From positions 147,663 through 211,662 of the forward strand of contig CALMJS010000020.1 of NCBI GenBank assembly GCA_937864535.1: 64,000 nucleotides of DNA, given 5' to 3'. Within the stretch, counting starts at the first letter, position 1, and every line of letters starts with the position of its first letter. The translations under genes were made by a program, and so were the position numbers. Source of the DNA: an uncultured Paracoccaceae bacterium. Its GTDB lineage: Bacteria; Pseudomonadota; Alphaproteobacteria; Rhodobacterales; Rhodobacteraceae. The notes beneath the pieces are model-generated. The model was given only the letters and a program-made list of their open reading frames with translations, was not told the DNA's origin and made no database searches. Of this stretch, positions 18,008 through 27,015 are shown piece after piece.

Positions 18008-18880
18008 TTAAAACCATTGACCAGGCTCCATGAGCCCAAGGTCTAGGAGTTGCTGCGAATGCCACTCGAACCGCGTAGAATTTCGCCATTCAAAGCTATT
18101 TATGCTGAAAGTTGAGCCAGGATTGCGCTTCAGGGCCTTTGCCGTGCGGAACGAACAGACCGATGCGGTCAAATTGTGATGCCAGGGACACGAATAGGTG
18201 TTGTACTCGGCATCGTTAAACGTGTGGTCCTCTGACAGGCGAAGGCCTTTTTTCGAGCGGAAGATAGAGATTCGGTCGATCCGTCGTCGCGCTTGGGGGA
18301 TGTGTTCCTCGAATCGCCACCGCAAGCCGCCATAATAGTCCAGTTGACGTTCCGTCGGATGGCCATCGTTCGATTTGTCGGGTCGGGCGAGAGCGTAATA
18401 TCCCGATTTGTCCAGCATCGCCTCGTCGAGGGAAACCGCGTTCGGATAACGGCCCAGTTTGCCGGCATAGAGGTCGATCACATAGGTCAGCATCGAATCG
18501 CGCCGTTCCTCGGCATGAAAGGCCAGCATCTCGCCCACGGTGCGGTGTTCGCAGAACGGGAAAAACAGGTATTCCGCATTGTAACAGTAGAACAGCCAGA
18601 GGTTGGGCACTCTGTCGTTCAGGGCGTTGATGGCTTTGGGGACTGCATGAGGTGACGTAAGGTCATAGGTCACCCTGAGGATTTTGTCGCCGAGCTCTGG
18701 CGGGATCACGATTTCAGCGTCCGCAAACACGACTACCTTGTGAAAACCTAAATCTAGATGATGGCGGATGGTGCTGCCGATCTCGACCTCGTCCTCGGCC
18801 ATGATCAATGCAACCGGGCCTTTGATCAGAATTTTTGGCGCTTGGGCAATAAAATCAGCGAGGTTGGCAAAGGTCATCAT
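18008..18880 (-). CDS. Probable glycosyltransferase family 2-like protein
   Basis: A 290-residue soluble protein. Its start region (VALIMAEDEVEIGSTIRHHL then LGFHKVVVFADAE) resembles the Glyco_tranf_2_4 pattern of an N-E-x-x acceptor helix followed by a strand and an acidic metal-binding end. The C-terminal half has YNTYSCPWHHNLTASV and many aromatic and basic residues. I see no signal peptide or membrane helix. It stands alone between the VPLPA-CTERM gene and divergent miaB. A surface-polysaccharide role is plausible given other such genes nearby, but the family call is moderate. Confidence 0.5.
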   Translation of the reverse strand: MMTFANLADFIAQAPKILIKGPVALIMAEDEVEIGSTIRHHLDLGFHKVVVFADAEIVIPPELGDKILRVTYDLTSPHAVPKAINALNDRVPNLWLFYCYNAEYLFFPFCEHRTVGEMLAFHAEERRDSMLTYVIDLYAGKLGRYPNAVSLDEAMLDKSGYYALARPDKSNDGHPTERQLDYYGGLRWRFEEHIPQARRRIDRISIFRSKKGLRLSEDHTFNDAEYNTYSCPWHHNLTASVCSFRTAKALKRNPGSTFSINSFEWRNSTRFEWHSQQLLDLGLMEPGQWF

Positions 18881-18995
18881 TCGGTTCCGGTTCGTACGGC
18901 CTTAACCTGTCTAAACTGTCGTGCCATTGCAAGATAGGGGACAAGGCGCTAGGTAGCTGCATTCTTGTCCTTGCTGCAAACCACCGGAAGCTGCC

Positions 18996-20303
18996 ATGTC
19001 CGAGCCGAAAAAGTTGTTCATCAAAACCTACGGCTGTCAAATGAACGTCTACGACAGTGAACGCATGGTCGAGGCGCTGGGCGGCAATGGCTATGTTCAG
19101 GTCGATACGCCGGATCAGGCGGACATGGTGCTCTTGAACACTTGTCACATCCGGGAAAAGGCCGCCGAGAAGGTCTATTCCGAACTGGGGCGTCTGCGCC
19201 CTCTCAAGGAAGCCAATCCCAACCTCAAGATCGGTGTGGCGGGCTGCGTTGCGCAGGCCGAGGGCGAAGAGATCATGTCGCGCATGCCGCTGGTCGATCT
19301 GGTCGTCGGGCCGCAGGCCTACCACCGGCTGCCCGCCATGGAAAAGGCTGTTGCCGAAGGTCGTCGGGCTGTCGATACCGATTTCCCCGAAGAGGACAAG
19401 TTTGACACGCTCAACGAACGCCCCCGCGCCACCCGCGGGCCGACCGCATTTCTGACGGTCCAGGAGGGCTGTGACAAATTCTGCGCCTTCTGCGTTGTGC
19501 CGTATACCCGCGGTGCCGAAGTCAGCCGGCCCGTCGAGCGGATCGTCAAGGAGGCCCGTGATCTGGTTCAGGCAGGAGTGCGCGAAATCACCCTGCTGGG
19601 GCAGAACGTGAATGCCTATCATGGACACGATCGCGGGCTTGCCGGTCTGATCTGGGATCTGGCCGATATCGACGGGCTCGACCGCATCCGTTTTACCACC
19701 TCTCATCCCAATGACATGGATGATGCGCTGATCGACGCCTTTGGCGATTGTTCTAAACTGATGCCGTTCCTGCATCTGCCGGTTCAGTCGGGCAGCGACA
19801 AGATCCTCAAGGCGATGAATCGCAAACACACACGCGACGACTATTTGCGTCTGATCGACCGGATCAGGGCCAAGCGGCCCGATCTGATGCTGTCGAGCGA
19901 TTTTATCGTCGGCTTCCCCGGCGAGACGGATCAGGACCATCAGGACACGCTGCAACTGATCCGCGATGTGACCTTTGGTCAGGCGTTCAGCTTTAAATAC
20001 TCGTCGCGTCCCGGCACGCCAGCGGCCGAGCGTCCGCAACTGCCCGAGGATATCAAGACCGAGCGGCTGTATGAGCTTCAGGCGCTGTTGACACAGCAGC
20101 AGAAGGCGGCGCAGGACGGGATGGTCGGACGCGAGGTCGAGGTCCTGTTCGAGAAAAAGGGACGTATGCCCGGTCAGGTCGTAGGGAAATCGGGCTTCCT
20201 CCACGCGGTTTACGTGCAGGGACCTGAGTCGATGATCGGCCAGATTGCTCGCGTCCGGATTGTTGAGAGTGGCCCGAATTCGCTGGGCGGCGTATTGGTC
20301 TGA
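18996..20303 (+). CDS. miaB: tRNA-2-methylthio-N6-dimethylallyladenosine synthase
   Basis: A 435-residue radical-SAM methylthiotransferase. The N-terminal domain has the first-cluster cysteines ([39 protein letters not shown]). The radical-SAM motif CxxxCxxC is in [17 protein letters not shown], and a C-terminal TRAM domain ends the protein. MiaB adds the 2-methylthio group to i6A37 of tRNAs reading UNN codons. The start ATG follows AGCTGCC with only weak ribosome-binding potential. The length and all motifs are intact. Confidence 0.96.
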   Translation: MSEPKKLFIKTYGCQMNVYDSERMVEALGGNGYVQVDTPDQADMVLLNTCHIREKAAEKVYSELGRLRPLKEANPNLKIGVAGCVAQAEGEEIMSRMPLVDLVVGPQAYHRLPAMEKAVAEGRRAVDTDFPEEDKFDTLNERPRATRGPTAFLTVQEGCDKFCAFCVVPYTRGAEVSRPVERIVKEARDLVQAGVREITLLGQNVNAYHGHDRGLAGLIWDLADIDGLDRIRFTTSHPNDMDDALIDAFGDCSKLMPFLHLPVQSGSDKILKAMNRKHTRDDYLRLIDRIRAKRPDLMLSSDFIVGFPGETDQDHQDTLQLIRDVTFGQAFSFKYSSRPGTPAAERPQLPEDIKTERLYELQALLTQQQKAAQDGMVGREVEVLFEKKGRMPGQVVGKSGFLHAVYVQGPESMIGQIARVRIVESGPNSLGGVLV

Positions 20304-20360
20304 TCGGCTCTAGTTCCCAACTGCAATCAATGTGCGACTTTGGTTGTGGATTGTCCGGGA

Positions 20361-20384
20361 AAACGCCACAATTGATGGGCGTTT
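20361..20384 (+). terminator. Possible stem-loop after miaB
   Basis: AAACGCC and GGCGTTT form a 7-bp stem around a 10-base loop, 58 bases past the miaB stop. There is no T run, so this is only a weak terminator candidate. Confidence 0.35.
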
Positions 20385-20496
20385 GATCGAAATTCATCAT
20401 GCCAAACGGATTTTTTCTCAATATACTTGAGTATCTTTCGTATAGAATAGTTGAGATGCCGATGGCTGGTCGGCAAGAGATAAAAAGGGTCAGATC

Positions 20497-21078
20497 GTGA
20501 AAGCGAAAATTTTGCAGACCTCCTTTGTCGCGCTGGGGGGTGCGATGCTGGTTGCCTCTGCCGTTGTTGTTGGAACAGTCGCAGTTGCGCAGGATATTCC
20601 CACCGTAACCGGTGAAAACTACGTGCCGACCATCTGGATCGATCCGGACGGATGCGAACATTGGGCGATGGATGACGGTTCCGAAGGGTTTATGGACGCC
20701 CATCGCCGGCCCGACGGGTCAGCGGTGTGCCATCGCAAGGATATCTGTGGCGTTGTGTTTTCGGACCAACTGTTCGTAACCGACAAATATGCCATCAACG
20801 CCTCTGGCCGTGAAAGCCTAACGCAGTTCTTTACCCAGTCGATGGCTAACGGCGTGTTCGGTTTCTTGGTCTATGGCCATACCGATAGCCGTGAATCCGA
20901 TGAATATAACATGCGTTTGTCGCAAAACCGCGCCAACGCCGTCGCAGCCATCGGCCAAGAGGTCGGCGCCCGCGTTGTCGATGTCCGCGGGTTTGGCGAA
21001 CGGGCGCCTCGCGCGGACAATGGCACCGCCGAAGGTATGCAGCAAAATCGCCGCGTCGAAATCTACTGTCTGCGGTAA
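20497..21078 (+). CDS. OmpA-family envelope protein
   Basis: A 193-residue protein with a signal peptide ending near VAVAQ and a GTG start preceded by AAAAAGGGTCAG. Residues of about 95-190 are an OmpA-like peptidoglycan-binding domain (VFGFLVYGHTDSRESDEYN, LSQNRANAVA, VRGFGERAPRADNGT, NRRVEIYC). Ahead of it is a short module, WIDPDGCEHWAMDDGSEGF ... PDG..VC, that recurs in the lipoprotein encoded 13 bases downstream. The two are probably translated together and act at the outer membrane or peptidoglycan. Confidence 0.85.
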   Translation: MKAKILQTSFVALGGAMLVASAVVVGTVAVAQDIPTVTGENYVPTIWIDPDGCEHWAMDDGSEGFMDAHRRPDGSAVCHRKDICGVVFSDQLFVTDKYAINASGRESLTQFFTQSMANGVFGFLVYGHTDSRESDEYNMRLSQNRANAVAAIGQEVGARVVDVRGFGERAPRADNGTAEGMQQNRRVEIYCLR

Positions 21079-21091
21079 GGGGTCAGAGATC

Positions 21092-21433
21092 ATGTACAAG
21101 AAAATTGCTCTGACGTTTGTGACTGTCGCATCTTTGACTGCCTGCGGTCGTCTGGAAGAAGGCTATGAAGGGACTGGCTTTCTGGCCCTGGGTCGGATTC
21201 CCGATGACAAAGGCTATGACTACGGTGTGAACGCGCACCACCTGTCGACCATGGTGGCGGGCGTCTGGATCGATCCCGAGGGCTGTGACCACTGGATCAT
21301 CGACGATGGCGTCGAAGGTTACCTGACACCACGCCTGACGCCCGATGGATTGCCGGTTTGTTCGGGTGTCGCAGCGCCGAACAGTGCGATCGGGCCCTAT
21401 CACGAAGGAACGCCGGTGCGCGACGGGCTCTAA
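21092..21433 (+). CDS. Small lipoprotein sharing a module with the upstream OmpA-family protein
   Basis: A 113-residue lipoprotein: hydrophobic N-terminus followed by the lipobox LTACG. Its middle (VWIDPEGCDHWIIDDGVEGY ... PDGLPVC) repeats the module seen in the upstream protein, including the two cysteines, the GCxHW motif and the DDGxEG motif. It has no OmpA domain. The paired cysteines could form a disulfide in each protein. It starts 13 bases after the OmpA gene and ends before a strong terminator, so the two form a two-gene operon. I do not recognise the module as a named domain. Confidence 0.75.
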   Translation: MYKKIALTFVTVASLTACGRLEEGYEGTGFLALGRIPDDKGYDYGVNAHHLSTMVAGVWIDPEGCDHWIIDDGVEGYLTPRLTPDGLPVCSGVAAPNSAIGPYHEGTPVRDGL

Positions 21434-21456
21434 TGCTCAAAAATTAGGCAGAAGAT

Positions 21457-21486
21457 ATTGGGCCGCGGAACCTCCCGCGGCCCAAT
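21457..21486 (+). terminator. Terminator of the OmpA-family/lipoprotein pair
   Basis: ATTGGGCCGCGG and CCGCGGCCCAAT form a perfect 12-bp stem around a 6-base loop, 23 bases after the lipoprotein stop codon. The T tract is poor, but the stem is very stable. Confidence 0.7.
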
Positions 21487-21579
21487 ACGTTGTATGTCTG
21501 TCATAAAGTAATGTCAGACTTGTCTTGTGGCCCGGTCTTTGAGACCATGAACCCATAAACCTCATGCAAGGAGAGTTGA

Positions 21580-22575
21580 TTGCCAGTCGACATCTTGACC
21601 CCCGCCGCTGAGTTGGTCGTCGAGTATCCGAATAATCGCTTGCTCATAGATCTGTGTGGTGAACATGACCGGAATTTGGCCAAGATCGAGGAACGACTGG
21701 GAATACAGATTGCGCGACGGGGAAATCACCTGATCCTGATGGGCGAGGATGCCGCAATCGCACAGGGTGAAGAGGTCTTGTCTGCCCTCTATGAACGTCT
21801 GGAATCCGGTCGCAGCGTCGAAGCCGCCGATGTGGACCGCGAACTGCGTATGGGCGGCTCTGATGCCGGAATCGCACCGCAGGCCGGTGACCAGATGGAA
21901 ATGTTCAAGGGCAACTCCGTCGAGGTGAAAACCCGTCGTAAACTGGTCGAACCGCGGACAGAGGCCCAGAAAACCTACGTTCAGAACCTGATGAAGAACG
22001 AGCTTTGTTTTGGCATCGGGCCTGCGGGCACTGGGAAAACCTATCTCGCGGTGGCTGTCGGCGTCTCGATGTTCATCGAAGGCAAAGTGGACCGAATCAT
22101 CCTGTCACGACCTGCCGTCGAAGCCGGGGAAAAGCTGGGCTTTCTCCCCGGGGACATGAAGGACAAGGTCGATCCCTACATGCAGCCGCTCTATGATGCG
22201 CTGAACGATTTTCTGCCGGGAAAACAAACGGCCAAGTTGATCGAGGAAAAGCGGATCGAAATCGCGCCTTTGGCCTTTATGCGCGGGCGGACCCTGTCGA
22301 ATGCCTTTATCGTACTGGACGAAGCGCAGAACGCCACCTCCATGCAGATGAAGATGTTCCTGACCCGTCTGGGCGAGGGGAGCCGCATGGTGATCACCGG
22401 TGACCGCAGTCAGGTTGACCTGCCGCGCGGTGTGACCTCTGGTCTGCATGATGCCGAACGACTGCTGCAGGGCATTCCGAAAATCAGCTTCAACTACTTT
22501 ACGGTCAAGGACGTGGTGCGACACCCGTTGGTTGCCGCGATTATCGAGGCCTATGACAAAGACGCGAATGTCTGA
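21580..22575 (+). CDS. PhoH family protein (YbeZ-type ATPase)
   Basis: A 331-residue PhoH-like P-loop ATPase. Residues 10-100 form the N-terminal PhoH_N region; the ATPase has Walker A GPAGTGKTYLAVAVG, IILSRPAVEAGEKLGFLPGD and Walker B IVLDEAQNATSMQMKMFLTR. YbeZ works with the endoribonuclease YbeY in rRNA processing and ribosome quality control, and ybeY is the next gene. The only usable start is a TTG preceded by AAGGAG at a good distance. The phoH-ybeY-corC-lnt order is conserved in proteobacteria. Confidence 0.92.
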   Translation: MPVDILTPAAELVVEYPNNRLLIDLCGEHDRNLAKIEERLGIQIARRGNHLILMGEDAAIAQGEEVLSALYERLESGRSVEAADVDRELRMGGSDAGIAPQAGDQMEMFKGNSVEVKTRRKLVEPRTEAQKTYVQNLMKNELCFGIGPAGTGKTYLAVAVGVSMFIEGKVDRIILSRPAVEAGEKLGFLPGDMKDKVDPYMQPLYDALNDFLPGKQTAKLIEEKRIEIAPLAFMRGRTLSNAFIVLDEAQNATSMQMKMFLTRLGEGSRMVITGDRSQVDLPRGVTSGLHDAERLLQGIPKISFNYFTVKDVVRHPLVAAIIEAYDKDANV

Positions 22576-22634
22576 TCTGGTTCTTGCATGTGGCGCCTGT
22601 TATGGGCGCCACAACGCTTGGAACGGGTAGGCCT

Positions 22635-23138
22635 ATGCAAATTGACATCGATATTACCGACACTCGCTGGACCGATCTCGGGCTAGAGTCGATCTGTGAA
22701 CGTGCGGCCTTGGCTGTGTTAGAGCGGCTGGATATCGATGCGGATGACTGTGAACTGTCCGTTCTGGGCTGTGACGATGTCCGAATCCAAGAGTTGAACG
22801 CCGATTTCCGTGAAAAGGACAAGGCCACGAACGTGCTGTCCTGGCCTGCCGACGAACGCGGTGCAGAGATTGCCGGCGACCTGCCAGAGCCGCCAGAACC
22901 GGATATGTTTGACACCATCGAACTGGGCGACATCGCGATTTCGTATGATACCTGCGCCCGCGAGGCGGCGGAGGTAGGAAAATCTTTACATGATCATGCG
23001 ATGCACTTGGTGATCCACGGGGTGCTGCATCTGTTGGGTTTCGACCACATTCGTGAGGCAGATGCTATCCTGATGGAGGGAATAGAAACTGAACTACTTG
23101 GCAAAATGGGTATAGCTAACCCATATTCGGATGAATGA
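22635..23138 (+). CDS. ybeY: Endoribonuclease YbeY (rRNA maturation factor)
   Basis: A 167-residue metalloprotein. The diagnostic zinc motif is HLVIHGVLHLLGFDHIREAD (HGxLHLxGxDH). The second conserved region is DKATNVLSWPADERG. YbeY acts in 16S rRNA 3'-end maturation and 70S quality control, partnered by the PhoH-type ATPase encoded 59 bases upstream. The ATG at 22,635 gives the family N-terminus MQIDIDI; the frame extends 51 bases further upstream without a convincing start. Confidence 0.95.
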   Translation: MQIDIDITDTRWTDLGLESICERAALAVLERLDIDADDCELSVLGCDDVRIQELNADFREKDKATNVLSWPADERGAEIAGDLPEPPEPDMFDTIELGDIAISYDTCAREAAEVGKSLHDHAMHLVIHGVLHLLGFDHIREADAILMEGIETELLGKMGIANPYSDE

Positions 23139-23156
23139 AGGCCAGACAGTGACGTC

Positions 23157-24068
23157 ATGGCCATAGGTTTGGAGACAATGGGCGACACGAGCGAAGGTCC
23201 TTCTATTGCAGCGCAGAGCGCGCAATCGGACCAAACGGATGGACAGCGCACCGGCTTTTTCGGTCGGATTATAGAGGCGTTCAGTCCAGCCGAAGAGACA
23301 CCCGATATGCAAATTATTGGCGGCGAAAATCCCACCCCGGCGGCACGCGCCCTAGGGCTGTCGCATTTGCGGCGGATGCGGGTAGAGGATGTTTCGATCC
23401 CGAAACCGGATATTGTCGCGGTGCCGCTGGGCATCGACAAGGATGAACTGGTTTCAATTTTCCGCGATAGCGGTCTGACGCGTTTGCCGGTTTACGATGG
23501 CACGCTCGACACGCCGATCGGGTTCCTCAACCTCAAGGATTTCGCGCTCCAGCATGGGTTTAACGGTCATGCCGATGCGCTGGACCTCCGGACTTTGGTG
23601 CGCCCGCTGCTCTATGTTCCGCCGTCCATGCCGCTGCATATCCTGCTGCAAAAAATGCAGGCTGACCGGATTCACATGGCCTTGGTCATAGACGAATATG
23701 GCGGCACTGACGGTCTGGTGACGATCGAGGATTTGATCGAACAGGTCGTCGGCGAGATCGAAGATGAATATGACGTCGACGAGGATGATCGCTTTATTTG
23801 CGAGAGCCCGGGTGTCTACCTCGCACAGGCGAAAACCCCGCTCGAAGAGTTCGAAGAGGTGATCGGTATGGATCTGACCGCGGACGAGGAGATCGACGCC
23901 GAAGAGGTCGATACTCTTGGCGGTCTGGTGTTTATGCTGGCCGGTCACGTGCCGGCGCGTGGCGAAGTGATTCTCCACCCTGCCGGCCCCGAGTTCGAGG
24001 TGATTGACGCCGATCCGCGCCGGATCAAGCGGTTGCGTGTGCGCCTGCCAGAGGTCGCCGTCGCCTGA
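23157..24068 (+). CDS. CorC/HlyC family transporter-associated CBS-domain protein
   Basis: A 303-residue soluble protein with two CBS domains (residues of about 75-190; VSIPKPDIVAVPLG, LTRLPVYDGTLDTPIGFLNL, ALVIDEYGGTDGLVTIEDL) and the C-terminal CorC_HlyC module (LGGLVFMLAGHVPARGEV). It lacks the DUF21 membrane domain, matching the short CorC type linked to magnesium or cobalt efflux. It is the third gene of the phoH-ybeY-corC-lnt cluster and its stop codon overlaps the lnt start by one base. The start may instead be the ATG at 23,178. Confidence 0.9.
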   Translation: MAIGLETMGDTSEGPSIAAQSAQSDQTDGQRTGFFGRIIEAFSPAEETPDMQIIGGENPTPAARALGLSHLRRMRVEDVSIPKPDIVAVPLGIDKDELVSIFRDSGLTRLPVYDGTLDTPIGFLNLKDFALQHGFNGHADALDLRTLVRPLLYVPPSMPLHILLQKMQADRIHMALVIDEYGGTDGLVTIEDLIEQVVGEIEDEYDVDEDDRFICESPGVYLAQAKTPLEEFEEVIGMDLTADEEIDAEEVDTLGGLVFMLAGHVPARGEVILHPAGPEFEVIDADPRRIKRLRVRLPEVAVA

Positions 24069-25543
24069 TGACCCGCCTTCAGGCCGTTGTGCCAGTGTTG
24101 ATCGGTGGCGCAATGGCCTTGGGTCAGGCCCCTTGGGGGCTGGTGTTTCCCATGTTTGCCGCGCTTGCCCTGTTTGCGGCGCAGGGCGCAGGTCAATCGT
24201 CCCCGCGCAGGGCTGCGTGGTACGCGTTTCGTGTCGGGTTCGGATATTTTTCCGTGGCTCTCCATTGGATCGTCTATCCGTTTCTGGTGGAGCCGGATCT
24301 CTTTGCGTGGATGGCCCCCTTTGCGGCGGTTCTTTTGCCCGCCGGGTTGTCCCTGTTCTGGGCGGGCGGCGCATGGCTGGGGCAGCGCCTCGGCGGTGGT
24401 CGGGCGGGTTGGGCGCTGGGCCTGATCATCGCTGAATTGGCGCGGGCCCACCTTTTTACGGGTTTCCCGTGGGTCCAGTTCGCGGATGCCTACCTCGACA
24501 CGGTGACGGCACCGCAGATTGCCAATTTCGGCGCGCAGGGGCTCACGGTGCTGTTGATTGCGCTGGCCGCGGTGGCCTCTGTCGGGGCCGGGCGCGGATG
24601 GCGGGGCTGGATACTGCCGGTGGCGATCTCTGGCGTCTTGGCGGTCCCGCTTGGCCCTGACGTGGCCCCCGCATCTGCAGACGCGCCTATTGTACGGCTG
24701 GTGCAACCCAATGCCCCGCAAGAGGACAAGTGGAACCCGCTCAAGGTGGAGGAATTCTACCAGCGCATGCTCGCCGCCAGTGCCGCCGACGGCTCGCCTG
24801 ACCTGATCGTCTGGCCAGAGACGGCAGTGCCGTGGCTGCTATCCGCCGGGGACCCGCTCTTGGCCGAGGTCGCCGAGGTCGCCGGAGGCGTTCCCGTCGC
24901 CTTGGGGATCAATCGCGGGCAGGACGGGCTATATTACAATAGCCTCGCGCTGGTGCGTGCCGGTGGCGAGGTTTTTGGCACCTATGACAAACGTCATCTG
25001 GTGCCGTTCGGGGAATATGTCCCCTTTGGCGAAGCCTTGGCCAGCCTTGGTATTCACGGACTTGCGGCCTCTGACGGTGCCGCCTTTGCTGCGGGCCAAC
25101 CGAGCGCGGCGCTCGAGGTGCCCAATATCGGGCGAATCTGGCCACTGATTTGCTATGAGGGGATTTTCCCGGGCCTGTCCGACGGTGCGCAGGACGCGCG
25201 GATGATCCTTCTGGTCACCAATGACGCGTGGTTCGGACCAAAGGCCGGGCCGTTACAGCATCTGGCTCAGGCGCGGCTGCGGGCGATAGAAACGGGCGTG
25301 CCCGTCGTCCGCGTCGCCAATACAGGCGTGTCTGCGGTGATGGATGGCCAAGGGGCGGTCGTCGCGAGTCTGGGACTGGGGGCGCAGGGCTTTATCGATG
25401 TTGCGCTGCCAGATCGCGGCGCACGGCCCCTTTATTCGGTGTTAGGACCTTGGCCCCTAAGTATAGGGGTGATCGCGATACTCTGCATGATCCTGTTGCG
25501 CCGCCGTTATAAACCCATTGACCCGGAAGGGCAGTCGCTGTAG
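24068..25543 (+). CDS. lnt: Apolipoprotein N-acyltransferase
   Basis: A 491-residue inner-membrane enzyme with about six N-terminal helices, a periplasmic nitrilase domain and a last helix before a basic tail. The Glu-Lys-Cys triad is visible in IVWPETAVPWLL, TYDKRHLVPFGEY and PLICYEGIFPGL. Lnt adds the third acyl chain to lipoproteins, completing their maturation for Lol transport. It overlaps corC by one base (TGATG), showing translational coupling. Lipoproteins encoded in the window (21,092 and 27,802) would be substrates. Confidence 0.95.
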   Translation: MTRLQAVVPVLIGGAMALGQAPWGLVFPMFAALALFAAQGAGQSSPRRAAWYAFRVGFGYFSVALHWIVYPFLVEPDLFAWMAPFAAVLLPAGLSLFWAGGAWLGQRLGGGRAGWALGLIIAELARAHLFTGFPWVQFADAYLDTVTAPQIANFGAQGLTVLLIALAAVASVGAGRGWRGWILPVAISGVLAVPLGPDVAPASADAPIVRLVQPNAPQEDKWNPLKVEEFYQRMLAASAADGSPDLIVWPETAVPWLLSAGDPLLAEVAEVAGGVPVALGINRGQDGLYYNSLALVRAGGEVFGTYDKRHLVPFGEYVPFGEALASLGIHGLAASDGAAFAAGQPSAALEVPNIGRIWPLICYEGIFPGLSDGAQDARMILLVTNDAWFGPKAGPLQHLAQARLRAIETGVPVVRVANTGVSAVMDGQGAVVASLGLGAQGFIDVALPDRGARPLYSVLGPWPLSIGVIAILCMILLRRRYKPIDPEGQSL

Positions 25544-25561
25544 CGGTTTGCAGTCGATTTC

Positions 25562-25605
25562 CCCCCACAACGGCTTCCTGGCGTGGCGGGTTTACCTAAT
25601 GGAGC
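25562..25605 (+). promoter_or_regulatory. SAM/SAH riboswitch upstream of metK
   Basis: The 67-base leader contains ACAACGGCTTCCTGGCGTG, the near-invariant core of the SAM/SAH riboswitch class found upstream of metK in Rhodobacterales. Flanking CCAC (25,565) and GTGG (25,583) close the stem, with further C/G pairing outside. The 3' segment TGGAGC (25,600-25,605) can pair with GCTTCC in the loop to form the pseudoknot. That segment is also the metK ribosome-binding site, so ligand binding should block translation. The identification is from memory of the motif. Confidence 0.88.
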
Positions 25606-25611
25606 GTTCCC

Positions 25612-26793
25612 ATGTCACGTCTGGATTATGTCTTCACTTCGGAATCTGTGTCCGAAGGTCACCCCGATAAGGTGTGCGATCGGATTTCCGATACCATTCT
25701 CGATGCCTTCCTCTCCGAGGAGCCGCAAGCACGCGTGGCATGTGAAACCTTTGCGACCACCAATCGCGTTGTGATTGGCGGCGAGGTTGGTCTGTCCGAT
25801 CAGGGCAAGCTGACCGAATATATGGCCAATGTGCCCGATCTTGTGCGCGGTGCGATCCGTGACATCGGCTATGAGCAGGAAAAATTCCACTGGAATACGG
25901 TGAAGATCACCAACCTGTTGCACGAACAGTCCGCGCATATCGCGCAGGGCGTCGATGCCTCGGCCACCAAGGACGAAGGGGCAGGCGATCAGGGCATCAT
26001 GTTCGGCTACGCCACCAATGAAACCGATGCGCTGATGCCCGCGCCGATCCAATACGCCCATGCAATTCTGCGCCGTCTGGCCGAGGTACGCAAAAACGGC
26101 ACAGAACCCGCGCTTGGCCCCGATGCCAAATCGCAGCTGTCGGTCCAGTATCGCGACGGTCGTCCGGTTGGCGTGACCTCTCTGGTTTTGTCGACCCAGC
26201 ATCTGGACGAGAGTCTGACCTCGGCCGATGTGCGGGCGATTGTGGAACCCTACATTCGCGAAGTCCTGCCCGAAGGCTGGCTGACCGACGCCACCGAATG
26301 GTGGATCAACCCGACCGGAAAATTTGTGATCGGCGGCCCGGATGGCGACGCAGGTCTGACCGGACGCAAGATCATCGTCGATACCTACGGCGGTGCGGCC
26401 CCGCATGGCGGCGGCGCATTTTCGGGCAAAGATCCGACCAAGGTGGACCGCTCGGCCGCCTATGCGGCGCGGTATCTGGCGAAAAACGTCGTGGCGGCCG
26501 GATTGGCCGACAAGTGCACGATCCAGTTGTCCTACGCGATCGGTGTGTCCAAGCCACTGTCGATCTACGCCAACACTCAGGGCACGAATAAGGTCGATGA
26601 GGCCGCGATCGAACGGGCGGTATCGCAGGCGATGGACCTGACTCCGCGCGGGATTCGGACGCATTTGGGGCTGAACCGCCCGATCTATGCCCGCACGGCG
26701 GCCTATGGTCACTTTGGCCGCGCGCCAGAGGCTGACGGCGGCTTTAGCTGGGAACGCACGGACTTGGTCGAAACGCTCAAGCGGTCGGTCTGA
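25612..26793 (+). CDS. metK: S-adenosylmethionine synthetase
   Basis: A 393-residue MetK with all three repeats of the family. Landmarks are [30 protein letters not shown], the glycine-rich loop [20 protein letters not shown] and [18 protein letters not shown]. It makes S-adenosylmethionine from methionine and ATP in the cytosol. Control is predicted through the SAM/SAH riboswitch in its leader, a direct product-feedback loop. The downstream 222 bases before trmB contain small hairpins but no clear terminator. Confidence 0.97.
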   Translation: MSRLDYVFTSESVSEGHPDKVCDRISDTILDAFLSEEPQARVACETFATTNRVVIGGEVGLSDQGKLTEYMANVPDLVRGAIRDIGYEQEKFHWNTVKITNLLHEQSAHIAQGVDASATKDEGAGDQGIMFGYATNETDALMPAPIQYAHAILRRLAEVRKNGTEPALGPDAKSQLSVQYRDGRPVGVTSLVLSTQHLDESLTSADVRAIVEPYIREVLPEGWLTDATEWWINPTGKFVIGGPDGDAGLTGRKIIVDTYGGAAPHGGGAFSGKDPTKVDRSAAYAARYLAKNVVAAGLADKCTIQLSYAIGVSKPLSIYANTQGTNKVDEAAIERAVSQAMDLTPRGIRTHLGLNRPIYARTAAYGHFGRAPEADGGFSWERTDLVETLKRSV

Positions 26794-27015
26794 AACTGCA
26801 CTCTGGCCTGACCCAGCCGGGCCAGACCTCCACCTTGCCCGCCTCCCCAGCGGAGGCGGTGCTCAGGGGTGTGTATCATCGATTGCATTGTTATGATCGG
26901 CACCAACTGTCCAAGTCGTTAGGCCCGGAATGGCTCGGGATCGGCAGGACAACAGCGGAGCGCTGGCGCAATTTCCATCCGTTGCGCCATGGATGCCAAA
27001 TTGATAAGGGGCGGC

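Noticed and set aside
26794..27015. Possible regulatory RNA or terminator between metK and trmB
   Set aside because: Only small imperfect hairpins without a T tract or a known motif could be found.
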